36,694 bases of DNA from Deltaproteobacteria bacterium YD0425bin51 (GCA_002753225.1 PDZS01000046.1:1-36694), one strand, 5' to 3'; positions 1-8,294 are shown, counted from the stretch's first letter. Numbers and translations are program-made. Notes: generated by a model not told the origin, from the sequence alone.

Positions 1-35
1 ATTCAAATATTATTATATATAAGAAGGAGGAAACT

Positions 36-278
36 ATGGATGAATACATTAATATAAAGGAAGCAAGCAGGCGAATAAACTATAAGCCTCAGAGCATCTA
101 CAACATGATTGCTAAAAAAGTATTTATAATAAATAAGCATTATTTCAAACCAACCCCTAAAAAACTATTGTTTAAGTATTCAGCCCTTCAAGAATGGATT
201 GAACAGTCAAACAGTATAATCAGCAGCAATGTTGAACAGATAAGCGAATATCAGTCAAAAAGTTGCATCAATATTTAA
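36..278 (+). CDS. Excisionase-like helix-turn-helix protein
   Basis: An 80-residue protein whose N-terminal part (about residues 5-55: INIKEASRRINYKPQSIYNM, then a basic wing) resembles the HTH_17/excisionase MerR-like fold, with a helix-turn-helix followed by a Y/W-rich segment. Such proteins act as excisionases or small regulators of integrases. It has a good ribosome-binding site (AAGGAGG, about 7 nt before the ATG) and sits 87 bp upstream of the integrase in the same orientation, which supports a recombination-directionality role. The last 25 residues are Ser/Asn/Gln-rich and have no recognised function. The family call is by motif only. Confidence 0.7.
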   Translation: MDEYINIKEASRRINYKPQSIYNMIAKKVFIINKHYFKPTPKKLLFKYSALQEWIEQSNSIISSNVEQISEYQSKSCINI

Positions 279-349
279 CACTTCTTTCTAAAATATTAGA
301 TTTTTGATAAATTATTAACGGTGAATAAATCAGTGGAAGGAGGTGATAA

Positions 350-364
350 ATGAAAGGAGCTTAG
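350..364 (+). other. Four-codon mini-ORF (MKGA) with full-length Shine-Dalgarno before the integrase
   Basis: AAGGAGGTGAT, complementary to the whole anti-SD end of 16S rRNA, precedes an ATG at 350. That ATG opens only ATG-AAA-GGA-GCT-TAG. The integrase ATG follows one base after this stop, and its own SD (AAAGGAG) lies inside the mini-ORF. This layout would allow translational coupling or an attenuating leader for integrase expression. Expression is not demonstrated. Confidence 0.35.
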
Positions 365-365
365 T

Positions 366-1670
366 ATGCCTATATGTAGCGCCAGAATTATAACTTTCCC
401 TCAGGAATCAAATAAATCTGTTGAAAAAGCACGTAAAGCTGGAGTAAACAGGAATAGAGAAGGGTCGGTTAGAAATGTAAATGGAAAAGTTTATGTGGAT
501 TTTATATATCTCGATGAAAGAGTTAGAGAATCATCTGATTTACTCTGGAATGATAAAAATGCAAAGGCAGTTCGAGAACAGCTTGATAAAATAGTTGTTA
601 AAATTAAATCAGGAGAATTCAGATTCGCTAAAATCTTTCCAAACAGTAAGAAAGCAGCTTATTTTACTGAGAAAGAGCTTAAAATCTTTGGTGGCAATAG
701 AACGCCAGAACAGATTTTATTTAAAGATTATGCTTTTACATGGTATGAGCAATTGAAAAATTCTGGAAGAGTTGAACCAAGAACATTATGCGGATATAAA
801 AGTTATTTGGACAAATATTTAATCCCATTTTTAGGAGATTATACATTTGCAAGTTTGAATAATGGCACTTTTGATAAATTCATATCATGGGCAAAGAAAC
901 AGAAATACAGAGATAAATGCATCAGCAATGAAACTGTAAACAAAATTTTTGTACCTATAAAAATGATATGCAAAAATGCTGCAATAGAATACAGTTGGGG
1001 AAGCAGCTATAATCCGTTCTTTGGTTTTAAAAAACTTCCAGAAGGCGATTCATACGATGATCTTTTTCCTTTCTCTGTTGAAGAACAAGAAAAGATTATT
1101 GATTCTCTGTCTAATCAATGGAAACCTTATTTTAAATTTGCTTTTAGTTCTGGATTAAGACAAGGAGAGCAAATTGCAATAAAACCAGAAGATATAGATT
1201 GGGATAAAAAAATCATTAAGATAAGCCGAGCAGTTACAAGAGATGAAGAAGGTAAGTTTATCATGGGAAAAACAAAGAATAAGTACAGCAGAAGAACTAT
1301 TAAGCTTATTCCTGTGATGCTCGAAGCTTTAGAATCTCAAAAGCAGGTCTATGAGAAATTTAAAGGAGAATATTTTTTCTGTACTTCAAATGGAAAAATG
1401 ATACATCAGACTAATCTAAGAAGGAGAGTTTGGCTTCCAGCATTAAAGAAAGCTGGAATAGAATATAGAGAGATGAAACAAACTCGACACAGTTTTGCAA
1501 CCAATGCTTTAAGCTGTGGAGAAAATCCTTTATGGATTGCAAAAGTCATGGGTCATAGAAACACAGACATGATTATAAAAGTTTACAGCAAATTCCTTGA
1601 AGATGCAGGGAATTTTAAAGATGGAAGTAAGCTTAACCAAATGTATAATGAAATAAGTAAGGAAGAGTAA
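366..1670 (+). CDS. Tyrosine recombinase / phage-type integrase (DUF3596-type arm domain)
   Basis: A 434-aa site-specific recombinase catalysing integration and excision of the element. Residues about 27-95 match the DUF3596 arm-binding domain (GxxxNRxGSV, then GEFRFAKIFPNS). A SAM-like core-binding domain occupies about 115-215, and the catalytic domain follows. Catalytic residues visible are Arg265 (SGLRQGE), the beta-hairpin Lys region (GKTKNKYSRR), Arg374 in KQTRHSFA, the MGHRNT motif and nucleophile Tyr407 (KVYSKF). The first histidine of the usual HxxR box is Lys here; DUF3596 integrases often carry a non-His residue at that place. The gene looks intact. It ends 121 bp before the tRNA-Arg 3' end, which is the likely attB. 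Confidence 0.93.
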   Translation: MPICSARIITFPQESNKSVEKARKAGVNRNREGSVRNVNGKVYVDFIYLDERVRESSDLLWNDKNAKAVREQLDKIVVKIKSGEFRFAKIFPNSKKAAYFTEKELKIFGGNRTPEQILFKDYAFTWYEQLKNSGRVEPRTLCGYKSYLDKYLIPFLGDYTFASLNNGTFDKFISWAKKQKYRDKCISNETVNKIFVPIKMICKNAAIEYSWGSSYNPFFGFKKLPEGDSYDDLFPFSVEEQEKIIDSLSNQWKPYFKFAFSSGLRQGEQIAIKPEDIDWDKKIIKISRAVTRDEEGKFIMGKTKNKYSRRTIKLIPVMLEALESQKQVYEKFKGEYFFCTSNGKMIHQTNLRRRVWLPALKKAGIEYREMKQTRHSFATNALSCGENPLWIAKVMGHRNTDMIIKVYSKFLEDAGNFKDGSKLNQMYNEISKEE

Positions 1671-1703
1671 AACAAATTAACTTAGATTAAAAATGAGTAA
1701 GAA

Positions 1704-1725
1704 CAAATTTATGGCAAATTTATGG
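1704..1725. repeat. Tandem 11-bp direct repeat (CAAATTTATGG x2)
   Basis: Two perfect adjacent copies of CAAATTTATGG lie between the integrase stop and the tRNA-Arg 3' end. Direct repeats in this position are typical candidates for integrase arm-type sites near an att core. The assignment is inference from position; only two copies are seen. Confidence 0.4.
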
Positions 1726-1749
1726 CAAAAAACTGAATATAAAACAAAA

Positions 1750-1779
1750 AAGGAGTTACACTATGACATGTAACCCCTT
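1750..1779. terminator. Bidirectional terminator between integrase and tRNA-Arg
   Basis: An 11-bp stem (AAGGAGTTACA / TGTAACCCCTT, one mismatch) with an 8-nt loop. On the minus strand it is followed by TTTTTTG, a good rho-independent signal 11 nt past the tRNA 3' end. On the plus strand it is followed by GATTTTATT, which could also end the integrase transcript. Confidence 0.7.
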
Positions 1780-1790
1780 GATTTTATTAG

Positions 1791-1864
1791 TGCGCCTGAC
1801 AGGATTCGAACCTGTGACCTACGGATTCGTAGTCCGGCACTCTATCCAACTGAGCTACAGGCGC
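1791..1864 (-). tRNA. tRNA-Arg (anticodon ACG)
   Basis: The reverse complement folds as a complete cloverleaf. It has a 7-bp acceptor stem GCGCCTG/CAGGCGC with discriminator A, a D-loop with AGTTGGATAG, an anticodon loop CTACGAA giving ACG (Arg), and a T-arm with GGTTCGAATCC. CCA is not encoded. ACG is normally modified to ICG to read CGU/CGC/CGA. The 3' end faces the integrase and is the presumed attachment site. A strong promoter lies upstream and a terminator downstream. Confidence 0.97.
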
Positions 1865-1886
1865 AGATAACTATAATATAGTATTT

Positions 1887-1915
1887 ATATTAATAAATAC
1901 TCTTAAAAGTGTCAA
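1887..1915 (-). promoter_or_regulatory. Sigma-70-type promoter of tRNA-Arg
   Basis: On the minus strand a perfect -35 TTGACA (1915-1910) is separated by 17 nt from TAATAT (1892-1887). Predicted initiation is about 15 nt before the mature tRNA 5' end. Confidence 0.6.
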
Positions 1916-1924
1916 TAATAAGTT

Positions 1925-1953
1925 TTGGATAGACCCTAATTATGTTATATAAT
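1925..1953 (+). promoter_or_regulatory. Sigma-70-type promoter upstream of the 2090 gene
   Basis: TTGGAT, a 17-nt spacer and a perfect TATAAT. It would give a leader of about 130 nt before the next ORF. The leader is AT-rich and shows no obvious structure. Confidence 0.45.
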
Positions 1954-2089
1954 ATACAGAATTGTTTTAGTAAAAGAAACTAATTAAATGTAATAAATTA
2001 TGGAAATCAAATTGAAACCATAACTTTATAGTTAATATAACGATTAAAAATTGATATTTTTTCATAAGTAAATTAAACAAGGAGAAAAA

Positions 2090-2782
2090 ATGAAAATCCA
2101 AATAGACTTAAGTGGACTTCAAACCATTCTTTTTGCAATGTTGAGCTGTAAATGCCCTGTAAAACATGAAACTGAAAATAAACTGTTTAATGAATATTTT
2201 AGTTTAAAAGATCAAAAGAAACAACTTGTTGATTTTACATCTATTTTAGAAATTGCATTTTCAAATCCAGAAAGAACTCCACTACATAATCTTTACGAAT
2301 TCTGTTCATATTCAAAAGATGATCCTTTGAATTTTGAAATAAGCCATAATGATGTAATTAGGAGTCTTTGTTCAACATTCCATTTCAATCTTCAGTCTAG
2401 AATTATAGATTACAGAATTGTTTTACATACTGCAAGTTTTCTGATAAGTCATATACTTATACCTGTTAATCTTATCAAAGATAGAGAAGATATAGTAGCC
2501 ATATTTACAACTGATAATCATGATATTGTTTTTAAAAATATTTTTATTCCTAATGATTTAAATCTACAGGAAAATACTATCAATTATGGGATCCATATGG
2601 GGACAGTGGTATCCTCACTTACAGAAATTCAGGTGCAGATAACAAACAAGCACCTCAGATTAATTGATCAGTTTCATTCTCTTGTAAAACAGATTCAAAT
2701 TATAGATTATTCGAATTTTCAATACTATGGTGATTATGTATCAAATGTAAAAGAAAGGTTTAAACGCTGCTATAAAAAATAA
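2090..2782 (+). CDS. Hypothetical protein, 230 aa
   Basis: I do not recognise this protein. It starts at an ATG with a good SD (ACAAGGAG) and is preceded by a consensus sigma-70 promoter. The composition is soluble and mixed alpha/beta. There is a Cys pair near the N terminus (LSCKCP, about residues 19-23) and no signal peptide or clear transmembrane helix, though about 100-125 is hydrophobic. The C-terminal 40 residues are helical and basic (SNVKERFKRCYKK). It stands alone between the tRNA and the STAS/ABC cluster and codes in the same AT-rich style as its neighbours, so it is probably a real chromosomal gene of unknown function. Confidence 0.6.
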   Translation: MKIQIDLSGLQTILFAMLSCKCPVKHETENKLFNEYFSLKDQKKQLVDFTSILEIAFSNPERTPLHNLYEFCSYSKDDPLNFEISHNDVIRSLCSTFHFNLQSRIIDYRIVLHTASFLISHILIPVNLIKDREDIVAIFTTDNHDIVFKNIFIPNDLNLQENTINYGIHMGTVVSSLTEIQVQITNKHLRLIDQFHSLVKQIQIIDYSNFQYYGDYVSNVKERFKRCYKK

Positions 2783-2855
2783 GTATACATTTTTATCTTG
2801 CATATGACAAAAATTCGAAAAAACTGCTATTACTATATCGAAGATTAGGCTTTTG

Positions 2856-2878
2856 ATTAATATAACACTTATATTAAT
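2856..2878. repeat. 23-bp AT-rich palindrome upstream of the STAS gene
   Basis: ATTAATATAA-CAC-TTATATTAAT is a perfect 10-bp inverted repeat with a 3-nt centre, followed by AGTTTTTG. It could be an operator for the 3082 operon or a weak terminator of the 2090 gene. The rest of 2783-3081 is AT-rich with no gene that I can support. Confidence 0.35.
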
Positions 2879-3081
2879 AGTTTTTGTTACTTATATTGGT
2901 TTGAATTGCTGAAATGGATAAAACTTAAAATCAGAGAGGTTATATTTTATATAAAAAAAAACTTAATAGCTAATAGTTTTGCTAAATATCATTGTAGAGA
3001 TATATAGTAATAATACTATTAGTCAACTAAACTTTTAGTCATGCTAAATTATTTTTTTGGAGATACCTTAGGAGATAAATA

Positions 3082-4281
3082 ATGCTGAATTGGGAATTTG
3101 ATGAATCAAAAAAGATGATATTTTTACATGGTAGAATAGATGCCCAAACGAGTGTTTTATTAGAAAAAGAACTCAATAATAATATTATTAAAGGGCATAG
3201 GCAGATTTTAATTAATTGTTCAGACATTGATTATATAAGCAGCGCAGGTCTTAGAGTTTTTATTAGCATTCAAAAGCATTTAAAACAGATTAGTGGAAAA
3301 ATTGTTATTTGTAGTCCTTCCGAACATGTGACAGAAGTTTTCAAAATTTCTGCTTTTGACAAATTGTTTGATATTGTATTTGATAATGAGACAATAACTC
3401 CACAAATAATACAAAAGCAAGATATTAGGAAGCAAAAAGTGTTGAATGGCATTCCTTTTGAATATTTGACTAATGAGCCATCAATAGGTAATTGGTCAGC
3501 TCTTGTATCTAAAAAAAATTTAATAACTGAATTTTACGATCATAGTGACGCATATACAATCAACGCGGAGCAGATACGTTTTGGTTGCGGACTTTCTGCC
3601 CCTGGGAATAGTTTTGAAGATTGCAAAAATTTTATTGGTGAAAGTTTGGTTGTTGATGGAAATTACTTTTATTATCCAGCAATAAAGAATGCCGCTGTTG
3701 ATTTTATTCTAGAAAAAGAATCGGGTTCTCATATGACTTATCAGTTTTTATCAGGGTTTATGTTTAATGGAGAACCTTCTTATAAGATTTCATTTGGAAT
3801 GACCGAATCATCGAGATCTCTGTCAGATATTATCAAAGGTATAGGCGAACTTGTAGATAGGAATCTATATGGAATTATAGGTGTTTTGGAAAGTGCTGGT
3901 ATTTGGGGTATGAATTTCAAAAAATCACCAATTGTCGAAAATTTCCCTAAGAGTGGATCTATGCAAGATAAGGATAGCTTTTATGAGTTTATGGATTTTC
4001 CAATTGAAGCAGGCTCCAAAGATCATATCATAGTTATTTTAGGACTTGCATATAAGGAAAAAAATCTGTTATCTGAAGAATGCAAGAGCCTATTCCCAGA
4101 AGAAAGCAAATGCCATATTCATGGGGTAATTATGGAAAAGGGACCTGTCAGTAGAAACATTGATGATTTTCAAAGGGAAATAGATCGTATTTTTACTGAA
4201 CTTAACCCATTGAAAGTTCAGCATCTTTTGCAGAAGTCACAATTTAAAGGTGGGTTAATAGGCGTTATTTTATTAGATTAA
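3082..4281 (+). CDS. STAS-domain protein with unrecognised C-terminal domain
   Basis: Residues about 1-105 form a STAS (anti-sigma-factor antagonist-like) domain: FDESKKMIFLHGRIDAQT, then ILINCSDIDYISSAGLRVF, where the SSAGLR segment (about 53-58) corresponds to the phospho-acceptor serine region of SpoIIAA-type proteins. Residues about 130-399 form a second domain that I do not recognise. It has no transmembrane segments and is rich in Gly/Ser/Phe (FGCGLSAPG; ISFGMTESSRSL; GVLESAGIWGMNF; ILGLAY). The gene is 32 bp upstream of the permease/binding-protein fusion in the same orientation, so it probably belongs to that operon and may tune or sense through the transporter. No kinase or SpoIIE partner is in the window. 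Confidence 0.75.
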   Translation: MLNWEFDESKKMIFLHGRIDAQTSVLLEKELNNNIIKGHRQILINCSDIDYISSAGLRVFISIQKHLKQISGKIVICSPSEHVTEVFKISAFDKLFDIVFDNETITPQIIQKQDIRKQKVLNGIPFEYLTNEPSIGNWSALVSKKNLITEFYDHSDAYTINAEQIRFGCGLSAPGNSFEDCKNFIGESLVVDGNYFYYPAIKNAAVDFILEKESGSHMTYQFLSGFMFNGEPSYKISFGMTESSRSLSDIIKGIGELVDRNLYGIIGVLESAGIWGMNFKKSPIVENFPKSGSMQDKDSFYEFMDFPIEAGSKDHIIVILGLAYKEKNLLSEECKSLFPEESKCHIHGVIMEKGPVSRNIDDFQREIDRIFTELNPLKVQHLLQKSQFKGGLIGVILLD

Positions 4282-4313
4282 TCCTGATTTGGAGCTTTAG
4301 AAGGAGGAATAGC

Positions 4314-7118
4314 ATGGATCTGCTTTTTGGTGCAATGAATTTAGGTTTGATCTGCACATTTCTCGTGGTTGGCATTTGCCTTACCTATAGAATTTATGAT
4401 TTTGCTGATATTACAGTGGAAGGGAGTTTCACACTAGGTGGTGCTGTTACGGCTGTATTGATACTTGATGGTATTCATCCTGTATTAGCTACTTTTTTTG
4501 GTGCTCTTGCTGGAGCTGTTTCTGGTATGTTAACAGGACTTATTCACACTCAATTTAAAATAAATGGGCTTCTTGCTGGAATTATTGTCATGACAGGTCT
4601 CTATTCTATCAATCTGCACGTAATGGCTAAGTCTAATATCCCGCTGATGTCATTAACAACGGTTGTTTCGATTTTGAATGATATGAATCCTGGTATTCAT
4701 TCAGAAGTATGGATGTTTATGATCTTTCTACCACTGATAGCTCTATTTATGTTCTTTTTTGCTCTGTTTTTAAAAACAGATATTGGTCTAACTATTAGAG
4801 CAACTGGTAACAATCAAGTCATGGTAGCTGCTAATGGTGTTAATGTTAATGCCATGAAGGTTTTAGGGATTTCAGTTTCAAATGGATTAGTGGCTTTTTC
4901 TGGTGGTTTGTTGGCTCAATACCAAGGCTTTGCTGATATTGGTATGGGAGTTGGAGTGTTTGTCTTTGGTCTGGCATCAGTAATAATTGGAGAGGCTATT
5001 TTCAGGAGAAGTCAGATATGGAAGATGGTACTTGGTCTTTTTATGGGTTCATTGATCTTTCGATTGATGGTGGCATTAGCCTTGTATATTGGTTTGAATC
5101 CAATTGACTTGAAACTAGTTACAGCCGCCTTTGTCCTGGCAACAATAATTTTTTCTCAAAAAATGCGTACAAGACCAAAGTTAACATCAAAAAAAATTCT
5201 TATCCCAGCAGTTATTATTTTCTTGGGAATTTTGGGAATTTTTGTGGCGCCATTTATAAAGAGCTATTTTGTCCAAAAACATAACTATACTATTGCCGTT
5301 GTCCTATTCAATGAATCAGATATTCTTGTTATCACAAAAGATAGCATGATCAAAAGACTTAACGAACTTGGCTATCATGATAAAGAGAATACCAAGGTGA
5401 TTGTCAAAACAGCAAATAGCGATATGGGTATGCTTAATACAATTATTGATGAACTGAAAGTTTCCAAACCTGACGTTTTTGTTACAATTTCATCCCAGGC
5501 AACCCAAGCAGTATACAATAAGGTTAAAGATATTCCCGTCGTATTTGCTACAGTTGCCAATCCCTTTATACTAGGAATTGGCAAATCAGATACAGAGCAT
5601 CCATCCCATGTTACAGGAGTATACGGGTCTTTCCCAGCAGACGGAATGCTTGATATAGTCGAAAAAATATTAGAAGGTACTGTAAGAATCGGCGAAATTT
5701 GGAATCCTGGACTAGCAAATACAGTTTTTAGTATCAATGTTTTAAAAAATGAGCTGAATAAACGTCCTAATTTTATGTTTGAGGGAGTGACTGTTAGCTC
5801 ATCCAATGAGGTTTTACAAGCTGCAACATTGTTAGCCTCTAAAATTGACGCATTTGTTCTTGTTCCTGATGTAATTGTTTTTGAAGCTTTCAGTTCCATT
5901 GCATCAACAGCAAAAAAGAGAAAAATTCCAATTTTTTCTTCTGATATAGAAAAGCTAAAAGAAGGGTCTTTTATAGTATATGGATATACATATAAACAGA
6001 GCGGTATACAAGCTGCTGAACTTGTACATCGTGTTTTAAATGGTGAGAGAGGTATTCCTTTTGAGAGGTATAAAAAATTGATCTTAGGTATAAATTTGGA
6101 TGTTGCAAAAGAACTGGGGATAAATATTCCTGAATCTGTTTTGAAGAAAGCAAACCAAATTGTTGAAAATGGGGCTTTGAAAGAATATGATATGGAGCAA
6201 TCTTCTTTGCCTTTAACACAAATGACAAAGATGAGAAGAGTTGCACTATTTATGTTTACTAACAATTCGATTCTTGATACAACGGCCAAAGGTATTATGG
6301 ATGAATTGCAGCGTGATTCGTTTGATAAAAGAACAGGAATTGAGATCACGGAACTGAATGCACAGGGAGATAATACATTAGCCAATACTCTGGTTAAAAA
6401 AATAATAGATAGCCAGTATGATTTTATAATAACTGTATCTACACTTGCACTTCAAGCTGTAGCTCATAATAACAGATCAATTCCGCATGTTTTTTGCACT
6501 GTCACTGATCCTGTTGAAGCAGGTGTTGTCAAAAGCTTTCAGGATCATCCTCATTATCTTACAGGTATTGCTACTCCTCAACCTGTGGAATCAACAATCA
6601 AGATAATGCGTTCAATATTTCCTTCTGCAAAACGTATTGGCATTGTGTGGGATACTTCTCAAGTCAATTCAGAATATTGTACGAAGAAAGCCCGAAAGGC
6701 TTCTATATCATACGGATTTGAACTTATTGAAAAAACTGTATCAAACGTTAATGAAGTTGATACCGCAGTTAAGAGTTTGATATCTGAAAAAATAGATATA
6801 ATGTTTACATCAGGAGATATAACTGTAATTTCTGTTATTCCAAGCATTGCAAAACTGATGGAAAAATATAAAATCCCATATATTACTAATAATCCTGCAG
6901 ATATTGGTGCTGGAGTTTTTGGGGCTTTAGGTGCAGATTATTATGAAGTTGGCACGCGAGCTGCGGGTATGCTCAAAGAATTAATTAACGGAAAAAAAGC
7001 GGTAGATTTAAATATTGAAAATTACGTTCCTGAGCGATTACATATTAATATTGAGCTTGCTAAAAAATTTGGTATTGTCATTCCTAAATCAATTCTTGAT
7101 CAGGCTTCAACCAAGTAA
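4314..7118 (+). CDS. ABC transporter permease fused to two substrate-binding domains
   Basis: A 934-aa, three-part protein. Residues about 1-290 are a BPD_transp_2-type (branched-chain amino acid/sugar class) permease with repeated hydrophobic helices. A further helix at about 294-315 leads to the outside. Residues about 323-625 (HNYTIAVVLFNESD through FVTISSQATQAVYNKV) and about 640-930 (MRRVALFMFTNNS through FIITVSTLALQAVAH) are two homologous ABC_sub_bind-family (PF04392, TrpX-like) domains. In most systems these are separate secreted proteins; here both appear tethered to the permease. Both keep the PxVFxTVxxP signature region (IPVVFATVANP and IPHVFCTVTDP). A strong SD (AGAAGGAGGAATAGC) precedes the ATG. 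The ATPase follows 29 bp downstream. The substrate is unknown; relatives import aromatic amino acids or other small organics. Confidence 0.88.
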   Translation: MDLLFGAMNLGLICTFLVVGICLTYRIYDFADITVEGSFTLGGAVTAVLILDGIHPVLATFFGALAGAVSGMLTGLIHTQFKINGLLAGIIVMTGLYSINLHVMAKSNIPLMSLTTVVSILNDMNPGIHSEVWMFMIFLPLIALFMFFFALFLKTDIGLTIRATGNNQVMVAANGVNVNAMKVLGISVSNGLVAFSGGLLAQYQGFADIGMGVGVFVFGLASVIIGEAIFRRSQIWKMVLGLFMGSLIFRLMVALALYIGLNPIDLKLVTAAFVLATIIFSQKMRTRPKLTSKKILIPAVIIFLGILGIFVAPFIKSYFVQKHNYTIAVVLFNESDILVITKDSMIKRLNELGYHDKENTKVIVKTANSDMGMLNTIIDELKVSKPDVFVTISSQATQAVYNKVKDIPVVFATVANPFILGIGKSDTEHPSHVTGVYGSFPADGMLDIVEKILEGTVRIGEIWNPGLANTVFSINVLKNELNKRPNFMFEGVTVSSSNEVLQAATLLASKIDAFVLVPDVIVFEAFSSIASTAKKRKIPIFSSDIEKLKEGSFIVYGYTYKQSGIQAAELVHRVLNGERGIPFERYKKLILGINLDVAKELGINIPESVLKKANQIVENGALKEYDMEQSSLPLTQMTKMRRVALFMFTNNSILDTTAKGIMDELQRDSFDKRTGIEITELNAQGDNTLANTLVKKIIDSQYDFIITVSTLALQAVAHNNRSIPHVFCTVTDPVEAGVVKSFQDHPHYLTGIATPQPVESTIKIMRSIFPSAKRIGIVWDTSQVNSEYCTKKARKASISYGFELIEKTVSNVNEVDTAVKSLISEKIDIMFTSGDITVISVIPSIAKLMEKYKIPYITNNPADIGAGVFGALGADYYEVGTRAAGMLKELINGKKAVDLNIENYVPERLHINIELAKKFGIVIPKSILDQASTK

Positions 7119-7147
7119 AAGTCATTTTACGATAAGGATGAATAAAA

Positions 7148-7960
7148 ATGATACATATTGAAAATGTGAGTAAATATTTTGATAAGGGAACCAGCAACGA
7201 GCTTCTGGCACTAGATAATATCAATCTTGAAATAGCTGATGGTGAGTTTGTAACTATAATAGGAACAAACGGATCAGGGAAAACCACCTTATTGAATATG
7301 ATCGCTGGAACGATTTATCCTGATGAAGGAAGAATTGTACTCAATAATACTGATATAACCAAATATCCTGATTATAAAAGGGCAAGTTATGTATCACGTG
7401 TTTTCCAAAACCCTTTTTCTGGAACCGCCCCTGATATGACCATCGCTGAAAATCTTATGATTGCCTATAAGCGCGGAAAAATAAAACTTCCTATAATAGG
7501 CTTGAATCGTCAGGTGTATTCGTTTTTTCAAAAGGAAATAATCAAACTTGAAATGCAGCTTGAAAACAGATTGGATACAATGATAGGAAGATTGTCAGGG
7601 GGACAGAGACAAGCTATAACATTGTTGATGTCTGTGCTTATTAAACCTGACATATTGCTACTTGATGAGCATACAGCAGCACTTGATCCAAAAACAGGCG
7701 GGCAGGTTTTAAAGCTTACTAAGGAATTTATTGAACGTGATAAACTGACTACAATAATGATTACACATAGTATGCAACAAGCTTTGGAACTTGGGACAAA
7801 GACTATTATGATGTATAAAGGACGGATTATTGATGTTTTGCATGAACATGAAAAGCAAACATTGACTACTGATGATCTACTTGATAAGTTTGCAGATCTC
7901 AGAAAAAAAGAAAAACTGACTGATGAAATTCTGGATGAACTTAGGAAAGAATATTTATAA
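7148..7960 (+). CDS. ABC transporter ATP-binding protein
   Basis: A 270-aa cytoplasmic ATPase that powers the 4314 transporter. It shows Walker A GTNGSGKT (39-46), signature LSGGQRQ (about 149-155), Walker B ILLLDEH (about 169-175) with the D-loop AALDP, and H-loop THS (near 205). In place of the usual catalytic Glu-Pro/Glu-Ala it has DEH. Length and motif order are standard for the YtlC/TrpZ type paired with PF04392 systems. The gene follows the permease by 29 bp and ends just before a long hairpin. Confidence 0.93.
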   Translation: MIHIENVSKYFDKGTSNELLALDNINLEIADGEFVTIIGTNGSGKTTLLNMIAGTIYPDEGRIVLNNTDITKYPDYKRASYVSRVFQNPFSGTAPDMTIAENLMIAYKRGKIKLPIIGLNRQVYSFFQKEIIKLEMQLENRLDTMIGRLSGGQRQAITLLMSVLIKPDILLLDEHTAALDPKTGGQVLKLTKEFIERDKLTTIMITHSMQQALELGTKTIMMYKGRIIDVLHEHEKQTLTTDDLLDKFADLRKKEKLTDEILDELRKEYL

Positions 7961-7966
7961 TCTGAA

Positions 7967-8004
7967 AATCCAAAATCCCTTTAAAAAAAGTGGGATTTTG
8001 GATT
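7967..8004. terminator. Hairpin terminator between ABC ATPase and a convergent small ORF
   Basis: A perfect 13-bp stem AATCCAAAATCCC / GGGATTTTGGATT with a 12-nt A-rich loop, starting 6 nt after the ATPase stop. There is no long T-tract on the plus strand; on the minus strand TTTTC follows. It probably serves both convergent genes. Confidence 0.6.
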
Positions 8005-8020
8005 ACAAATTTAGAATAAA

Positions 8021-8164
8021 TCAAGCGACTCTGTCTTTGATAAGAGTTGTAATAACTCCTGAATCTTCCGAGGTGGTTACATCTCCAAGTTCATCAGTCT
8101 TATTTTCAGCTATTTTTCTTAAAATACGATACAAGATCTTTACACTTATAGTTTTATGCTTCAT
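8021..8164 (-). CDS. Small hypothetical protein, 47 aa
   Basis: A minus-strand ORF from ATG at 8164 to TGA at 8021. It reads MKHKTISVKILYRILRKIAE and continues with an acidic, Thr/Ser/Asp-rich middle and a KDRVA end. AAGGTGG lies about 9 nt before the start. It converges on the ABC ATPase across a hairpin and diverges from the 8365 gene across an inverted repeat. It has no recognised domain and no transmembrane helix; the first 20 residues are basic and helical. It is supported only by the RBS, the stop position and its placement. Confidence 0.4.
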   Translation of the reverse strand: MKHKTISVKILYRILRKIAENKTDELGDVTTSEDSGVITTLIKDRVA

Positions 8165-8190
8165 TCAGCTCTTCCCACCTTATTATTTTA

Positions 8191-8246
8191 TATAGTCGCA
8201 ATACTGCAACCATAAAAAATATAAAAGTCTTAATTTTGCGACTATA
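8191..8246. repeat. Inverted repeat TATAGTCGCAA / TTGCGACTATA
   Basis: Perfect 11-bp arms at 8191-8201 and 8236-8246, separated by 34 bp, lie 49-104 bp upstream of a -24/-12 promoter. The distance fits an enhancer site for a sigma-54 activator. It could equally be an operator for the divergent 47-aa ORF. The sequence differs from the TGTTTCAAA elements elsewhere in the window. Confidence 0.5.
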
Positions 8247-8294
8247 ATATTAAAAAAATATCAAAATATATTGATTTATCAATCATCGTGATGT

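Larger units (their letters stand above)
1..1790. mobile_element. Right end of an integrative element inserted at tRNA-Arg
   Basis: An excisionase-like HTH gene and a tyrosine integrase lie immediately beside the 3' end of a tRNA-Arg gene, with the integrase reading toward the tRNA. This is the usual arrangement at one end of islands and prophages that use a tRNA 3' end as attB. Only this end is visible: the element body and the distal att copy lie left of the window, so the boundary is inferred. Genes right of the tRNA look like host chromosome. Confidence 0.55.

Noticed and set aside
5375..6385. A 336-codon open frame antisense to the permease/binding-protein gene
   Set aside because: It lies wholly inside a well-supported gene and has no RBS or domain. 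Its composition is that expected from reading the other strand.
7923..8195. A 90-codon plus-strand ORF overlapping the ABC ATPase end
   Set aside because: It runs through the terminator hairpin and antisense to the 47-aa ORF, with no RBS and no recognisable sequence.
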